64,000 nt of DNA, from assembly GCF_001685355.1 (NCBI RefSeq), contig NZ_CP016438.1, positions 9,610,001-9,674,000 on the forward strand, in the 5' to 3' direction. Below, piece by piece: positions 24,618 through 33,512 of this stretch (position 1 is the stretch's first letter; each line of letters starts with the position of its first letter). Source of the DNA: Streptomyces lincolnensis. GTDB taxonomy: Bacteria; Actinomycetota; Actinomycetes; Streptomycetales; Streptomycetaceae. A program made the translations under genes and the position numbers. The notes beneath the pieces were generated by a model. The model ran no database searches and was not told where the DNA came from. It saw only the letters and a program-made list of their open reading frames with translations.

Positions 24618-24769
24618 CCCGCCCCCTGTCGAACACGTGTGAAACCTGTGACAGAAGAGGGGCGTCTTACGTGGGTTACGGCAGTGGCGTCGAGAGAGAG
24701 CATCCGGGGCGCCTTGCCGATCTGAGGCGACGTAAACGCACCCGTTTTCGAAAGGGCCGCGCGGGTCCC

Positions 24770-26014
24770 TTACGAGGTGGCTCGGGGCAGTACGCCGGTG
24801 CGGGCGAGGCCGCCGAGCCAGGCGGCGGACGGCTTGGGGGTGCGTTCGAAGGTGGCGGGGTCGACGGAGATGAGGCCGAAGGTGGGCTTGTAGGAGCCCC
24901 ATTCGTAGTTGTCGAGTGCGCTCCAGTGGAGGTAGCCGCGTACGTCGAGGCCGTCCTCCAATGCGGCGGAGACTTCCTGGAGTGCTCCGGTGGTGTAGTC
25001 GACGCGGCGGGTGTCGTCGTCGGTGGCGATGCCGTTCTCGGTGACGATCAAGGGGACGTCGCCGACGATCCCGGCGGTGTGGCGCAGCGCGTGGCCGATC
25101 GCCCGGGGGGTAGTACTCCCAGCCGGTGAGGGTGCGTTCGGCGTCGTCGGGCGCCGGGACGGGGCCGTCGGCGCCGATCCTGGTGCGGGTGTAGGACTGG
25201 ACGCCGATCCAGTCGTCGTCGCGGGCGGCTTCGATGAAGACGTCTTCGCGCGGGTGGCGGTAGGCGGCGGTGGCGGCTTCGGCGCCGGGCAGCGCCTGGT
25301 AGACCTGGTTGGCGATGGACCAGCCGGCCTGGATGTCGGCGGAGATCGCATTGACGGCGGCTGTCGCGCGGTGGTGTGCCTGGATCAGAGCATCGGTGGT
25401 GGCCTTGTCGGGCAGGACGAGTCCCGCCGTGGGAGGTGCTTCGGCGCCCAGCTCACGGATGGCGCCGGCGACCGCGACCATGTTGGGTTCGTTGATGGTG
25501 CACACGTGCCGTACGCCGGTGCCGATGACCGGCGCGGTGGCCCGCACGTACCGCTCGAACAGATCCACCGCTCCGTCCGCGGTCCAGCCGCCGCGCTCGG
25601 CGAACCAGCGCGGGACGGTGAAGTGGTGCAGGGTGACCATCGGGCGCAGGCCGCGTTCGCTCGCCCCGTCGACCATGCGCCGGATGGGGGCACCCCCGTG
25701 CCCTTAAGGCTATGGGGGAGGGTGATCTCGGCCCGGGAGAAGTGGCTGGGGGCGGGCTCGATGCGGGCCCATTCGATGCTGAAGCGGTAGTCGGTGAAGC
25801 CGAGTTCGGCCAGCAGGTCCATGTCCTCGCGCCACCGGTGGTAGCTGTCGGCCGCGTCGAGGCTGGGTTCGGCGACGGAGCTGCCGCTGTGTTCCGTCTG
25901 CCACCAGTCGCTGTTGACGTTGTTGCCCTCGATCTGGTGGGCCGCGGTGGAGGCTCCCCACAGGAAGCCGTCGGGGAAGCGGAGACCGTCGGCGGTGACG
26001 TTCACGGCGGGCAT
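24770..26014 (-). pseudogene. GH1 beta-glycosidase, two frame disruptions
   Basis: A family 1 beta-glucosidase/6-P-beta-glycosidase split across frames. Frame 1 (from ATG 26014) gives FPDGFLWGASTAAHQIEGNN through FTDYRFSIEWARIEPAPSHF. A 38-nt palindromic insertion at 25683-25720 then shifts the frame. The second frame carries RPMVTLHHFTVPRWFAERGG and the acid/base motif CTINEPN. A run of six G at 25105-25110, one more than needed, shifts it again. The third frame has the nucleophile motif VTENGIA, then YLHWSALDNYEWGSY. All catalytic motifs survive, so decay looks recent. It was co-transcribed with the GH32-like gene 29 bp upstream. Confidence 0.85.
25683..25720. repeat. Short palindromic REP-like insertion inside GH1
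   Basis: Thirty-eight nucleotides sit between the codons for I-T and R-R-M-V where homologues have about two codons. The insert contains GGGGGCACCCCC (25686-25697) and CCTTAAGG (25702-25709), flanked by a T-GGGGG-A block. From memory, Streptomyces genomes carry many short palindromic elements of the type CTCCCCC...GGGGGTNCCCCCAT in and between genes, and this has that form. Identity with that family needs a genome search. Confidence 0.6.
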
Positions 26015-26043
26015 GGCTGGGCCTTTCCGGAGGGGAGGTCGGG

Positions 26044-27393
26044 TCAGCGCGGTGACGGGCCGGGCCAGACGGCCGAGGCGTCGTCGCGGTGTGGGTCGGG
26101 CAGCCGGACCGGACGGACCGGGATCGTGCGTGCGCGGCCTTCGGTGGTGGCCGTCCACCGGGCGGGGTGCCCGGAGTAGCACAGGGTGGTCAGGGCGAAC
26201 ACGCCGTCGGCGTAGACCTCGACGTACTCCCCGACGGTGAGAATGCGCAGGGTGGCCGCGGGGTCCGTCAGAACGGTCTCGCCGAGCCGGGTCCCGTCGG
26301 GGCCGGTGACCCACAGGTTCTTGCCGTCGCAGCCCACGGCGAGGGCGGGACGGTCGCTGTCCGGGTCGGCGGTGCGCAGGGTGATCTCGACGGGCCCGGT
26401 GACACCGATGTCGCCCACCGCGTGCAGGACGGGGCGGTCGGTCTCCTCGCCGAGCCAGGCGTTCAGGCCGTTCCACCATTCCAGACGGGGAGCCGAATCG
26501 CCGTCCACCACGAGCGACTTCGGCTGGGCGAGCATGCCGCGGCAGCGGTCACCCGTGTCACTGAGACCGACACGGCGGGGCGTGGTGTGCAGGACGACGC
26601 GGGATCCGTCGGGCGCGGCGATCACGCGCGGGGCGTAGGCACCGGTCGGGCCCAGCGGGCCACGGCGGGTCCACGGACCCCTGAGCCGAGGGGCGGTCCA
26701 TGCCTCGAAACCCCGGGTGGCGCCGATGGAGCCGAGCAACAGCCAGCTTCCGTCGTCGAGACGCTCCAGGACCGGGCACTCGAGTTCGTCCACGTCGCCG
26801 GGTGAGATGAGCGGCGGGTGGACGGTCCAGTGCTCCAGGTCGTCGGAGGTGGCCAGCGCGACGCAGCCGCCGCTCTCCACCGGGAGGGAGGCATCGCTGG
26901 CGCAGACGACCATGACCCAGCCGTCCGAAGCGTCGTCGCGTACGACGAACGGGTCCCGCCAGCCCATGCTCTCCCCGGTGCGGTACCAGCGCGGAGCCGC
27001 CTCGACGACCGGCCCGGTGCCGTGGCGACGCCAGGCTGTGCCGTCGGTGCGGTCGGAGTACGCCAGCCCGACCGACTGGACCGGCCAGCCGCCCGGCGTG
27101 AGACCTGAGACGCCCGTGTAGAACATCGCCATGCCCGCGCCGTACCGGAAGGGGTGCATGGTCCACACCGCCTGCTGGTCGAACCGGCCGGGCAGGCCGG
27201 TGCCGAAGACGGTGCCCTGGGGCTGCCAGTGGACCAGGTCGGCGGAAGTGGCCCGGCCGAAGGAGGTCTCCATCCGCAGGTGGTCGAACTCCGCCGTCCA
27301 GGGCCCCTGGAGGTGCAGCACCGCATACGTGCCGTCCTCGTCGCGCAGGAGGGCGAAGTCGTTCACGCAGAGGCCGGGCGGGGCGTAACGCAT
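26044..27393 (-). CDS. Glycoside hydrolase family 32/43-like five-bladed propeller enzyme
   Basis: A 449-residue cytoplasmic enzyme (no signal peptide), probably a fructosidase/levanase relative. The propeller starts CVNDFALLRDEDGTYAVLHL with the expected Asp (about residue 11), then SADLVHWQPQGTVF, MGWRDPFVVRD (the R-D-P transition-state motif) and DELECPVLERL (the E-C-P motif with the catalytic Glu). The C-terminal ~130 residues are a beta-sandwich. ATG 27393 follows AGGAAC. The gene is divergent from lacI across an operator and leads into GH1. Intact E-C-P argues for activity on fructosides or a related glycoside; the exact sugar is inferred. Confidence 0.82.
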   Translation of the reverse strand: MRYAPPGLCVNDFALLRDEDGTYAVLHLQGPWTAEFDHLRMETSFGRATSADLVHWQPQGTVFGTGLPGRFDQQAVWTMHPFRYGAGMAMFYTGVSGLTPGGWPVQSVGLAYSDRTDGTAWRRHGTGPVVEAAPRWYRTGESMGWRDPFVVRDDASDGWVMVVCASDASLPVESGGCVALATSDDLEHWTVHPPLISPGDVDELECPVLERLDDGSWLLLGSIGATRGFEAWTAPRLRGPWTRRGPLGPTGAYAPRVIAAPDGSRVVLHTTPRRVGLSDTGDRCRGMLAQPKSLVVDGDSAPRLEWWNGLNAWLGEETDRPVLHAVGDIGVTGPVEITLRTADPDSDRPALAVGCDGKNLWVTGPDGTRLGETVLTDPAATLRILTVGEYVEVYADGVFALTTLCYSGHPARWTATTEGRARTIPVRPVRLPDPHRDDASAVWPGPSPR

Positions 27394-27485
27394 GCACAGT
27401 TCCTGTCGCTCCGCAGCGCCCAAACGTGTGCGCTGACGCTTGATAACAAAAGGGTCTCCTGTGGAACGGCCCAAGTAAATATGAA

Positions 27486-27499
27486 CGCAAACGCTTGCG
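27486..27499. promoter_or_regulatory. LacI-family operator between GH32-like gene and lacI
   Basis: CGCAAACGCTTGCG has perfect 5-bp arms (CGCAA/TTGCG) around a central C-G, the GCAA-N-CG-N-TTGC form typical of LacI/GalR operators. It is 93 bp before the GH32-like start and 75 bp before lacI, so one site could control both directions. Confidence 0.75.
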
Positions 27500-27573
27500 C
27501 AACAAGGTGGCCGGGTTTACGGTCACGTCACCCACAGATCACACCGACGTGAAATCAACGGGAGGTACCCGCC

Positions 27574-28596
27574 GTGACGGCCAGCATCACCGATGTCGCC
27601 CGCGCCGCCGGAGTCTCGGCGTCCACCGTGTCCCGCGCGCTGCGCGGCCGGCCCGGGGTGTCGGAGGAGGTGCGAACGCAGATCACGGCCCTCGCCGCGC
27701 AGCTCGGCTACACCGCGTCCCGTTCCGCCTCCAGCCTGGCCAGCGGCCGCACCTACACCGTCGGTGTGCTGGTCCCCTACGTGGGCCGCTGGTTCTTCGG
27801 CACCGTGCTGGACGCCGCGGAGAAGGTGTTCAGCGCCGCCGGCTACGACGTGCTGCTGTACAACCTGGGTTCGCCGGAGACACGCAAGCGTTTCTTCACC
27901 AGGCTGCCGGTCCGCAAGCGGGTGGACGCGGTGCTGTCGCTCCTCATTCCCGACGAGGAGGAGTCGATGGCGCTGCGCTCACTGGGGGTGCCGCTGGCCA
28001 CCACGGTCGGCGGCGCCCGGCCCGGCTTCACGGTGGTCGGCATCGACGACCGGGCCGGCACGGAGAGCGCCGTACGGCATCTGGTCAATCTCGGCCACCG
28101 CCGGATCGGCATGATCAGCGGAAGCAGCGGGCCGCTGCACTGGACCACCCCCATCGTGCGGCGCAACGCCTACCTGGACGTGCTCAGCGATGCCGGCATC
28201 GAGCACGACGCGGCCCTGGAGGCGGACGGCGACTACACCGTCGAGGGCGGCGAGCGGGCCATGACCGACCTGCTGGCCGTCTCCCGCCCGCCGACCGCCG
28301 TGTTCGCGCAGTCCGACGAGATGGCGATGGGCGCCCTGCGCGCCCTGCGGCGCCACCGGCTGAAGGCGCCGGAGGACGTTTCCGTCGTCGGCTTCGACGA
28401 CCACGAACTCGCCGACGTGGTCGGCCTGACCACCGTCGCGCAGCCGGTCGCCGAACAGGGCGCCGAGGCCGCCCGGCTGCTGCTGCGTCAGCTGGACGAA
28501 CCCGACGCCGAACCCCCCGCCGAGCAGGTGCGGATGCCCATCCGCCTCGTCCTGCGCGAGACCACCGCCCCGCCCCGCCCGCGCGGACCCCAGTAG
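27574..28596 (+). CDS. LacI-family sugar-responsive repressor
   Basis: A 340-residue regulator; GTG 27574 lies behind GGGAGG. The HTH and hinge are textbook: SITDVARAAGVSASTVSRAL, RGRPGVSEEVRTQITALAAQ then LGYTAS with the hinge SASSLASGRTYTVGVLVPY. The periplasmic-binding-like sensor fills residues ~63-335 (NLGHRRIGMISGSSG, VSVVGFDDHELADVVGLTTV). It is adjacent to and codirectional with a binding protein and two permeases, and divergent from the GH32/GH1 genes, so it most likely represses the whole locus until its sugar is taken up. Confidence 0.94.
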   Translation: MTASITDVARAAGVSASTVSRALRGRPGVSEEVRTQITALAAQLGYTASRSASSLASGRTYTVGVLVPYVGRWFFGTVLDAAEKVFSAAGYDVLLYNLGSPETRKRFFTRLPVRKRVDAVLSLLIPDEEESMALRSLGVPLATTVGGARPGFTVVGIDDRAGTESAVRHLVNLGHRRIGMISGSSGPLHWTTPIVRRNAYLDVLSDAGIEHDAALEADGDYTVEGGERAMTDLLAVSRPPTAVFAQSDEMAMGALRALRRHRLKAPEDVSVVGFDDHELADVVGLTTVAQPVAEQGAEAARLLLRQLDEPDAEPPAEQVRMPIRLVLRETTAPPRPRGPQ

Positions 28597-28679
28597 CTCT
28601 CCGAGCCCGACACCCCGCACCCCCACGCCGGACAGCACGTCAGCACGTCGAACCCTCGCCACAGCACGGAGGCACAGCC

Positions 28680-30020
28680 ATGAGCTCGACCAGCAGAAAG
28701 TACCGTCGCACCGCTTGTGCGGGCCTGGCCCTCGTCCCCCTGGTGGCACTCGCCGCCTGCGGCTCGGGCGGCGGCAGCGAGGCCTCCGCCGAGGCCGGGA
28801 GCGGCAAGGGCACCATCAGTGTCTGGGCCCACCAGGGACAGAAGAACGAGACCAGCGCGCTGCAGAACGCGGTGAAATCCTTCAACTCCTCGCAGAACAA
28901 GGTCAAGGTCGACCTGAAGCTGATCCCCGACACCGACTACACCAAGACCATCACGGCCACCGACGCCTCCGAGCTGCCGGACGTGATGGAGTTCGACGGC
29001 CCGACCATGGCGAACTTCGTCTACAACAACAAGCTCGCCCCGATCGACACGTACGTCTCCGCCAAGACCATGTCCAACGCCACCGACGCGAACAAGGCGC
29101 AGGGCGAGGTCGACGGCAAGCACTACGGCCTCGGCATGTACGACTCCGGGCTCGGGATCTACGGCAACAAGAAGCTGCTCGACGCGGCCGGGGTGAAGTA
29201 CCCGACCGGCCTGTCCGACGACTGGACCGCCGCGGAGTTCACCGCCGCGCTCAAGGCACTGAAGGCCAAGGACGCCGACGGCAAGCCCCTCGACCTCCAG
29301 GAGACCGCCGGCTACGCCAACGAGTGGGGCACCTACGGCTTCGCCCCGATCGTCTGGTCCGCAGGCGGCTCCCTCATCAAGGACGGCAAGGCGGAAGGCG
29401 CCCTCGACACCCCGGCCGTGGTCTCGGCCATGAAGACCTTCCAGTCCTGGAAGACCTACGTCGACCCCAACACCGACGGCAACGCCTTCGCCAAGGGCCG
29501 CGTCGCCCTGAGCTGGGTCGGCCACTGGATGTACCCCGCCTACAGCGAGGCCCTCGGTGACGACCTCGTCGTCCTCCCGCTGCCCGACTTCGGCAACGGC
29601 CCCAAGACCGGACAGGGCTCCTGGGCCTGGGGCATCGGCGCCGACACCAAGAACGCCAAGGCCGCCGGCACGTTCCTGGACACCCTGCTGGACGACGCCA
29701 ACGTCACCGCCATGACGACGGCCAACGGGGCGGTGCCCGCCACCAGGACGGCGCTCGCCAAGAGCGAGCTCTACAAGCAGGGCGGCCCGCTCCAGCTCTT
29801 CTCCGACCAGCTCGCCAAGCCCTGCGGCGACAGCGACATCACCAGGTCCTGCGTCGCCGTCACCCGCCCGGTGACCCCCGGCTACCCCGTCATCACGGCG
29901 AAGTTCAGCGAGGCCCTGAACTCCGTCTACGGCGGCGCCGACCCCAAGAGCGCCCTGGAAAAGGCCGCCCGCGCCATCGACCGGGACTTCTCCGACAACG
30001 CCGGCTACAAGATCCCGTAG
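28680..30020 (+). CDS. Sugar ABC importer, solute-binding lipoprotein
   Basis: A 446-residue family 1 extracellular binding protein. The signal ends in the lipobox ALAAC (Cys about 26), followed by a Gly/Ser/Ala linker, so it is anchored outside the membrane. Typical fold markers are TISVWAHQGQKNETSALQNA, SELPDVMEFDGPTMANFVYN, KHYGLGMYDSGLGIYGNKKL, FAKGRVALSWVGHWMYP and QGSWAWGIGADTKNAKAAGT. ATG 28680 follows CGGAGGC. It delivers an oligosaccharide or glycoside to the two permeases downstream; the GH32/GH1 neighbours hint at a fructosyl or beta-glucosyl sugar. Confidence 0.94.
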   Translation: MSSTSRKYRRTACAGLALVPLVALAACGSGGGSEASAEAGSGKGTISVWAHQGQKNETSALQNAVKSFNSSQNKVKVDLKLIPDTDYTKTITATDASELPDVMEFDGPTMANFVYNNKLAPIDTYVSAKTMSNATDANKAQGEVDGKHYGLGMYDSGLGIYGNKKLLDAAGVKYPTGLSDDWTAAEFTAALKALKAKDADGKPLDLQETAGYANEWGTYGFAPIVWSAGGSLIKDGKAEGALDTPAVVSAMKTFQSWKTYVDPNTDGNAFAKGRVALSWVGHWMYPAYSEALGDDLVVLPLPDFGNGPKTGQGSWAWGIGADTKNAKAAGTFLDTLLDDANVTAMTTANGAVPATRTALAKSELYKQGGPLQLFSDQLAKPCGDSDITRSCVAVTRPVTPGYPVITAKFSEALNSVYGGADPKSALEKAARAIDRDFSDNAGYKIP

Positions 30021-30031
30021 CACCCATCGGC

Positions 30032-30062
30032 CGGGTCGGGCGCGGCTGCCGCGCCCGACCCG
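30032..30062 (+). terminator. Strong intercistronic hairpin after the binding-protein gene
   Basis: CGGGTCGGGCGCGG and CCGCGCCCGACCCG form a perfect 14-bp stem with a 3-nt loop, 11 bp after the stop codon and 19 bp before the permease start. It is too close to the next gene to end the operon. More likely it protects or attenuates, giving excess binding protein over permease. Confidence 0.7.
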
Positions 30063-30081
30063 CCGGGAACAGGACCCTCCC

Positions 30082-31092
30082 GTGAAATCCGTGGAACCCG
30101 CGCCCGCCGCGCCGCCCGGCCCGGAGCAGGCCCCCCCCTCCGTGACATCCGTGAAGCCCGCGCGGCCGGCGCCAACGGCACGGGCCGGCTACAGGAACCG
30201 CGACTGGCTGCACGGACTGCTCATGTCCGCCCCGGCCGTCGTCGGACTCATCGTCTTCGTCGGTGTGCCGTTCGGCTACGCCGTGGTGCTCTCCTTCTAC
30301 AACGTCCGCCTCGACTCTCCGCTGGCACCGTCCTTCTTCGGCCTGGAGCAGTACCGGCGGCTGTTCACCGACCCGGACCTGTCCGGCCCGTTCCTGCGGG
30401 CGCTGCTGAACAACCTGACCTTCGCCGTGGTCGTCGTACCGGTGCAGACGGCTCTGGCGCTCGGGCTGGCGATCCTCCTCAACCGCAAGCTCAAGGCCAT
30501 CGGCCTGTTCCGCTCCCTGTTCTTCATGCCGGTGGTCTTCCCGATGGCGCTGGTCGCCGTGATCTGGCGGCTCATCCTCGCCCGCAGCGACCAGGGCATG
30601 CTCAACTCCGCGCTGGACGCGGTGAGTTTCGGCAACTGGGGCGCCTTCGACTGGCTCGGTGACGGCGCCACCGCGATGGCCTCGCTCATCGTGTTGTCCA
30701 TCTGGCAGGGCGTCGGCTTCCAGATGGTCATCCTCCTCGCCGGCCTCCAGCAGATCCCGGGCGAGCTCTACGAAGCCGCCCAGCTCGACCGCGCCAGTCG
30801 CTGGCAGCAGTTCCGCCACGTCACCCTGCCCGGCATCCGCGGCACCCTCGTCTTCGTCGCCATGCTCACCTCGGTGCTCTCCTTCCGGGTCTTCGACCAG
30901 GTCTACGTCCTCGTCCGCGGTGGCGGCCTCGACGAGGACGCCACCCGCACCGTGATGTACCAGGCGGTCACCACCGCCTTCGACCAGAACAACATCGGCC
31001 AGGCGTCCGCGATCACCGTCGTCTTCTTCCTGATCGTCGTCGTCCTGACGCTCATCCAGCGCCGCGTCGTCCGGCCCGGAAACGAGGACTGA
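30082..31092 (+). CDS. Sugar ABC importer permease, MalF/UgpA type
   Basis: A 336-residue permease starting at GTG 30082 with a Pro-rich N-terminal tail of ~35 residues, then six transmembrane helices. The EAA loop that contacts the ATPase is ELYEAAQLDRASRWQQFRHV then TLPGIRGTLVF (about residues 229-258). Periplasmic entry helices start LHGLLMSAPAVVGLIVFVGV. It forms the heterodimeric channel with the next gene, 4 bp apart. No ATP-binding gene is present in the operon, so a shared MsiK-type ATPase must energise it. Confidence 0.94.
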   Translation: MKSVEPAPAAPPGPEQAPPSVTSVKPARPAPTARAGYRNRDWLHGLLMSAPAVVGLIVFVGVPFGYAVVLSFYNVRLDSPLAPSFFGLEQYRRLFTDPDLSGPFLRALLNNLTFAVVVVPVQTALALGLAILLNRKLKAIGLFRSLFFMPVVFPMALVAVIWRLILARSDQGMLNSALDAVSFGNWGAFDWLGDGATAMASLIVLSIWQGVGFQMVILLAGLQQIPGELYEAAQLDRASRWQQFRHVTLPGIRGTLVFVAMLTSVLSFRVFDQVYVLVRGGGLDEDATRTVMYQAVTTAFDQNNIGQASAITVVFFLIVVVLTLIQRRVVRPGNED

Positions 31093-31096
31093 TCCC

Positions 31097-31945
31097 ATGA
31101 GCGCGACCACCACCTCCACGCCCCTGCGCCGCTTCATGGACTACGCCGTGCTCAGCGTGCTGGCGTTCGTCTTCGTGCTGCCGGTGATCTACCTGTTCCT
31201 GGGCAGCCTCAAGCCGTCCGACGAGGTCCTGGGCGGCCTGTCCGGTTTCCTCCCGACCCATCTGACCTTCGACAACTACTCCGCCGTCCTCGACAGCCTC
31301 AACTCCGACAGCACCGGCTACTTCTGGCGCTTCATGGGCGTCTCGCTGCTGCTGGCGTTCGTGGTGGTGACGGGGGGCCTGTTCGTCAACTCGATGGCCG
31401 CGTACGGGCTGTCACGGCTGAAGTGGCGTGGCAGGGAAGCCGTCTTCACGCTCATCCTGCTGCTGATGCTGGTCCCGTTCGAGTCGGTGGCCGTGCCGCT
31501 CTTCTACATGTTCAACGACCAGCGCAACACCCTCCCGATCCTGGCGCTGCCGTTCATCGCCAATGCCTTCTCGGTCTACCAGTTCCACACGTTCTTCCGC
31601 TCGATCCCGCCCAGCATCGAGGAAGCGGCCCGGATCGACGGCGCGGGTCCCTGGCGCACCTTCTTCGCGATCATCGTCCCGATGTCGAAGCCGGCCTTCG
31701 CCTCCGTGGCGATCCTGACCTTCCTCATCCAGTGGGGATCGTTCCTGTGGCCGGTGCTGATGGTCTCCGATCCGTCCGTCCGCCCGCTGCCGCTGGAGAT
31801 GAGCGTCTTCCAGGGCCAGCAGCCCCCGGACTGGGGCCAGATCCTCGCCTTCGGTGTCCTCCTGGTGCTGCCCGTGCTGGTGATCTTCGCCTTCTTCCAG
31901 CGCTGGTTCGTCCAGGGTGTCGCCAGCTCCGCGGTCAAGGGCTGA
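31097..31945 (+). CDS. Sugar ABC importer permease, MalG/UgpE type
   Basis: A 282-residue partner permease with six helices: MDYAVLSVLAFVFVLPVIYL first, and the EAA loop SIEEAARIDGAGPWRTFFAI then IVPMSKPAFASVAIL near residues 173-208. It ends with the helix LAFGVLLVLPVLVIFAFFQR and the usual short tail FVQGVASSAVKG. It is the last gene of the sugar operon; 112 bp separate it from an unrelated MFS gene. Confidence 0.95.
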   Translation: MSATTTSTPLRRFMDYAVLSVLAFVFVLPVIYLFLGSLKPSDEVLGGLSGFLPTHLTFDNYSAVLDSLNSDSTGYFWRFMGVSLLLAFVVVTGGLFVNSMAAYGLSRLKWRGREAVFTLILLLMLVPFESVAVPLFYMFNDQRNTLPILALPFIANAFSVYQFHTFFRSIPPSIEEAARIDGAGPWRTFFAIIVPMSKPAFASVAILTFLIQWGSFLWPVLMVSDPSVRPLPLEMSVFQGQQPPDWGQILAFGVLLVLPVLVIFAFFQRWFVQGVASSAVKG

Positions 31946-32057
31946 ACCGGTTCGCCGACTGTCGGGCTTGGTGCAAACGTGGCCCGTGCTTTGCCGCTTC
32001 TGCGTTGTTCGCCCCGGATCCGGAACCTAGCCTCGCCTGCGGATCTAGGAGGCGGGC

Positions 32058-33326
32058 ATGCTGCAGTACGTCCGAGAACAGGCAACGGGGCTCACCAAGG
32101 ATCAGCGGAACGGCTTCGTCGCGGCCTATCTGGGCTGGGCGATGGACGCCTTCGACTACTTCCTCGTCGTCCTCGTCTACAGCGAGATCGCCGACGACTT
32201 CCACGTCTCGCTCACCGACATGGCGTTCCTGACCACCGCCACCCTGGTGATGCGGCCGGTCGGCGCCCTGATCTTCGGCATGTGGGCGGACCGTGTCGGC
32301 CGCCGCCTGCCGCTCATGGTCGACGTCGTCTTCTACTCGGTGATCGGGTTCGCCTGCGCCTTCGCGCCGAACTACACCGTGCTGCTCGTGCTGCGCCTGC
32401 TGTACGGCATCGGGATGGGCGGCGAGTGGGGCCTGGGCGCGGCGCTGGCCATGGAGAAGATCCCGACCGCCCGCCGCGGTTTCTGGTCGGGCCTGCTCCA
32501 GAGCGGCTACTCGCTGGGCTATCTGCTCGCCGCGGTGGCGTTCTTCGTCATCGAGCCGGTCTTCGGCTGGCGCGGACTGTTCGCCTTCAGCCTGGTGCCG
32601 GCCCTGGTCGCGCTGTGGGTGCGCAGCCGGGTCGAGGAGAGCGAGGTGTGGGAGAAGAGCGTCAAGCTCAACCGCACCCCCGCCTACCAGGTGTTCAGGA
32701 ACCCGGCCGTGCTGCGGCGCTTCGTGTACCTGGTGGCGTTGATGACCGCCTTCAACTGGATGTCGCACGGCACCCAGGACATCTACCCCACTTTCGTGAA
32801 GAAGGGGCTGGACCTCTCCGCGAACACGTCGATCGCCATCGCCGTGGTCTACAACATCGGCGCCATGCTCGGCGGTGTGGTGCTCGGCGCCTACTCCGAG
32901 CGGCTGGGCCGACGCCGGACGATCATGATCGCGGCGGCCGCGGGCCTGGTCGTGGTGCCCTTCTTCGTGCTCTCCACCACGGTCGGCTGGCTGATGCTCT
33001 CCTCCTTCCTGATGCAGGTGTGCGTCCAGGGCGCCTGGGGCGTCATCCCGGCGCATCTGACCGAGATGAGCCCCGACTCCATCCGCGGCTTCTACCCGGG
33101 CGTCACCTACCAGCTGGGCAATCTGATCGCCGCCCTCAACCTGCCGATCCAGGAGGCCCTCGCCGGCCGCCACGGCTATCCGACGGCCATGGCGTCGACG
33201 GTGGTGCCCACTCTGGTCGTGGTGATCCTGCTGAGCGCCCTCGGCTCCGAGGCCAAGGGCATCCGGTTCGGTGCGACGGGCACGCGGGTGCCGAGCACCG
33301 CGGGGTCGGACGGCGTGCAGACCTGA
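32058..33326 (+). CDS. Major facilitator superfamily metabolite:H+ symporter
   Basis: A 422-residue 12-helix carrier. Family motifs are the helix 2-3 signature [20 protein letters not shown] and the [18 protein letters not shown] stretch characteristic of the SP/MHS branch, which includes sialate (NanT), aromatic-acid (ShiA/PcaK) and short organic-acid transporters. [20 protein letters not shown] at helix 1 is especially close to the NanT/Jen-like type. An acidic organic molecule is the likely substrate. GGAGGCGGGC precedes ATG 32058. The gene stands alone between the sugar operon and phoD. Confidence 0.87.
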   Translation: MLQYVREQATGLTKDQRNGFVAAYLGWAMDAFDYFLVVLVYSEIADDFHVSLTDMAFLTTATLVMRPVGALIFGMWADRVGRRLPLMVDVVFYSVIGFACAFAPNYTVLLVLRLLYGIGMGGEWGLGAALAMEKIPTARRGFWSGLLQSGYSLGYLLAAVAFFVIEPVFGWRGLFAFSLVPALVALWVRSRVEESEVWEKSVKLNRTPAYQVFRNPAVLRRFVYLVALMTAFNWMSHGTQDIYPTFVKKGLDLSANTSIAIAVVYNIGAMLGGVVLGAYSERLGRRRTIMIAAAAGLVVVPFFVLSTTVGWLMLSSFLMQVCVQGAWGVIPAHLTEMSPDSIRGFYPGVTYQLGNLIAALNLPIQEALAGRHGYPTAMASTVVPTLVVVILLSALGSEAKGIRFGATGTRVPSTAGSDGVQT

Positions 33327-33512
33327 GACCACGGCGGGCACTGTGGCGGGACTGACCTGTCGGGGGCGCCCTGTCGCCCGTACGGTCCAAAGAGCCGTGT
33401 GATGGTCAGGTTTTCGATCTTCGTCTCCTTACGATCCGCAGGTCCGCTGCATTCCGGTTCGGGCCTGTGGAGCCGGCGTGCCCGTGCACCGCCGACCGTG
33501 AACCAGGACCGC

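Noticed and set aside
33327..33512. PhoP box upstream of phoD
   Set aside because: No pair of GTTCACC-like 11-bp direct repeats is visible in the gap.
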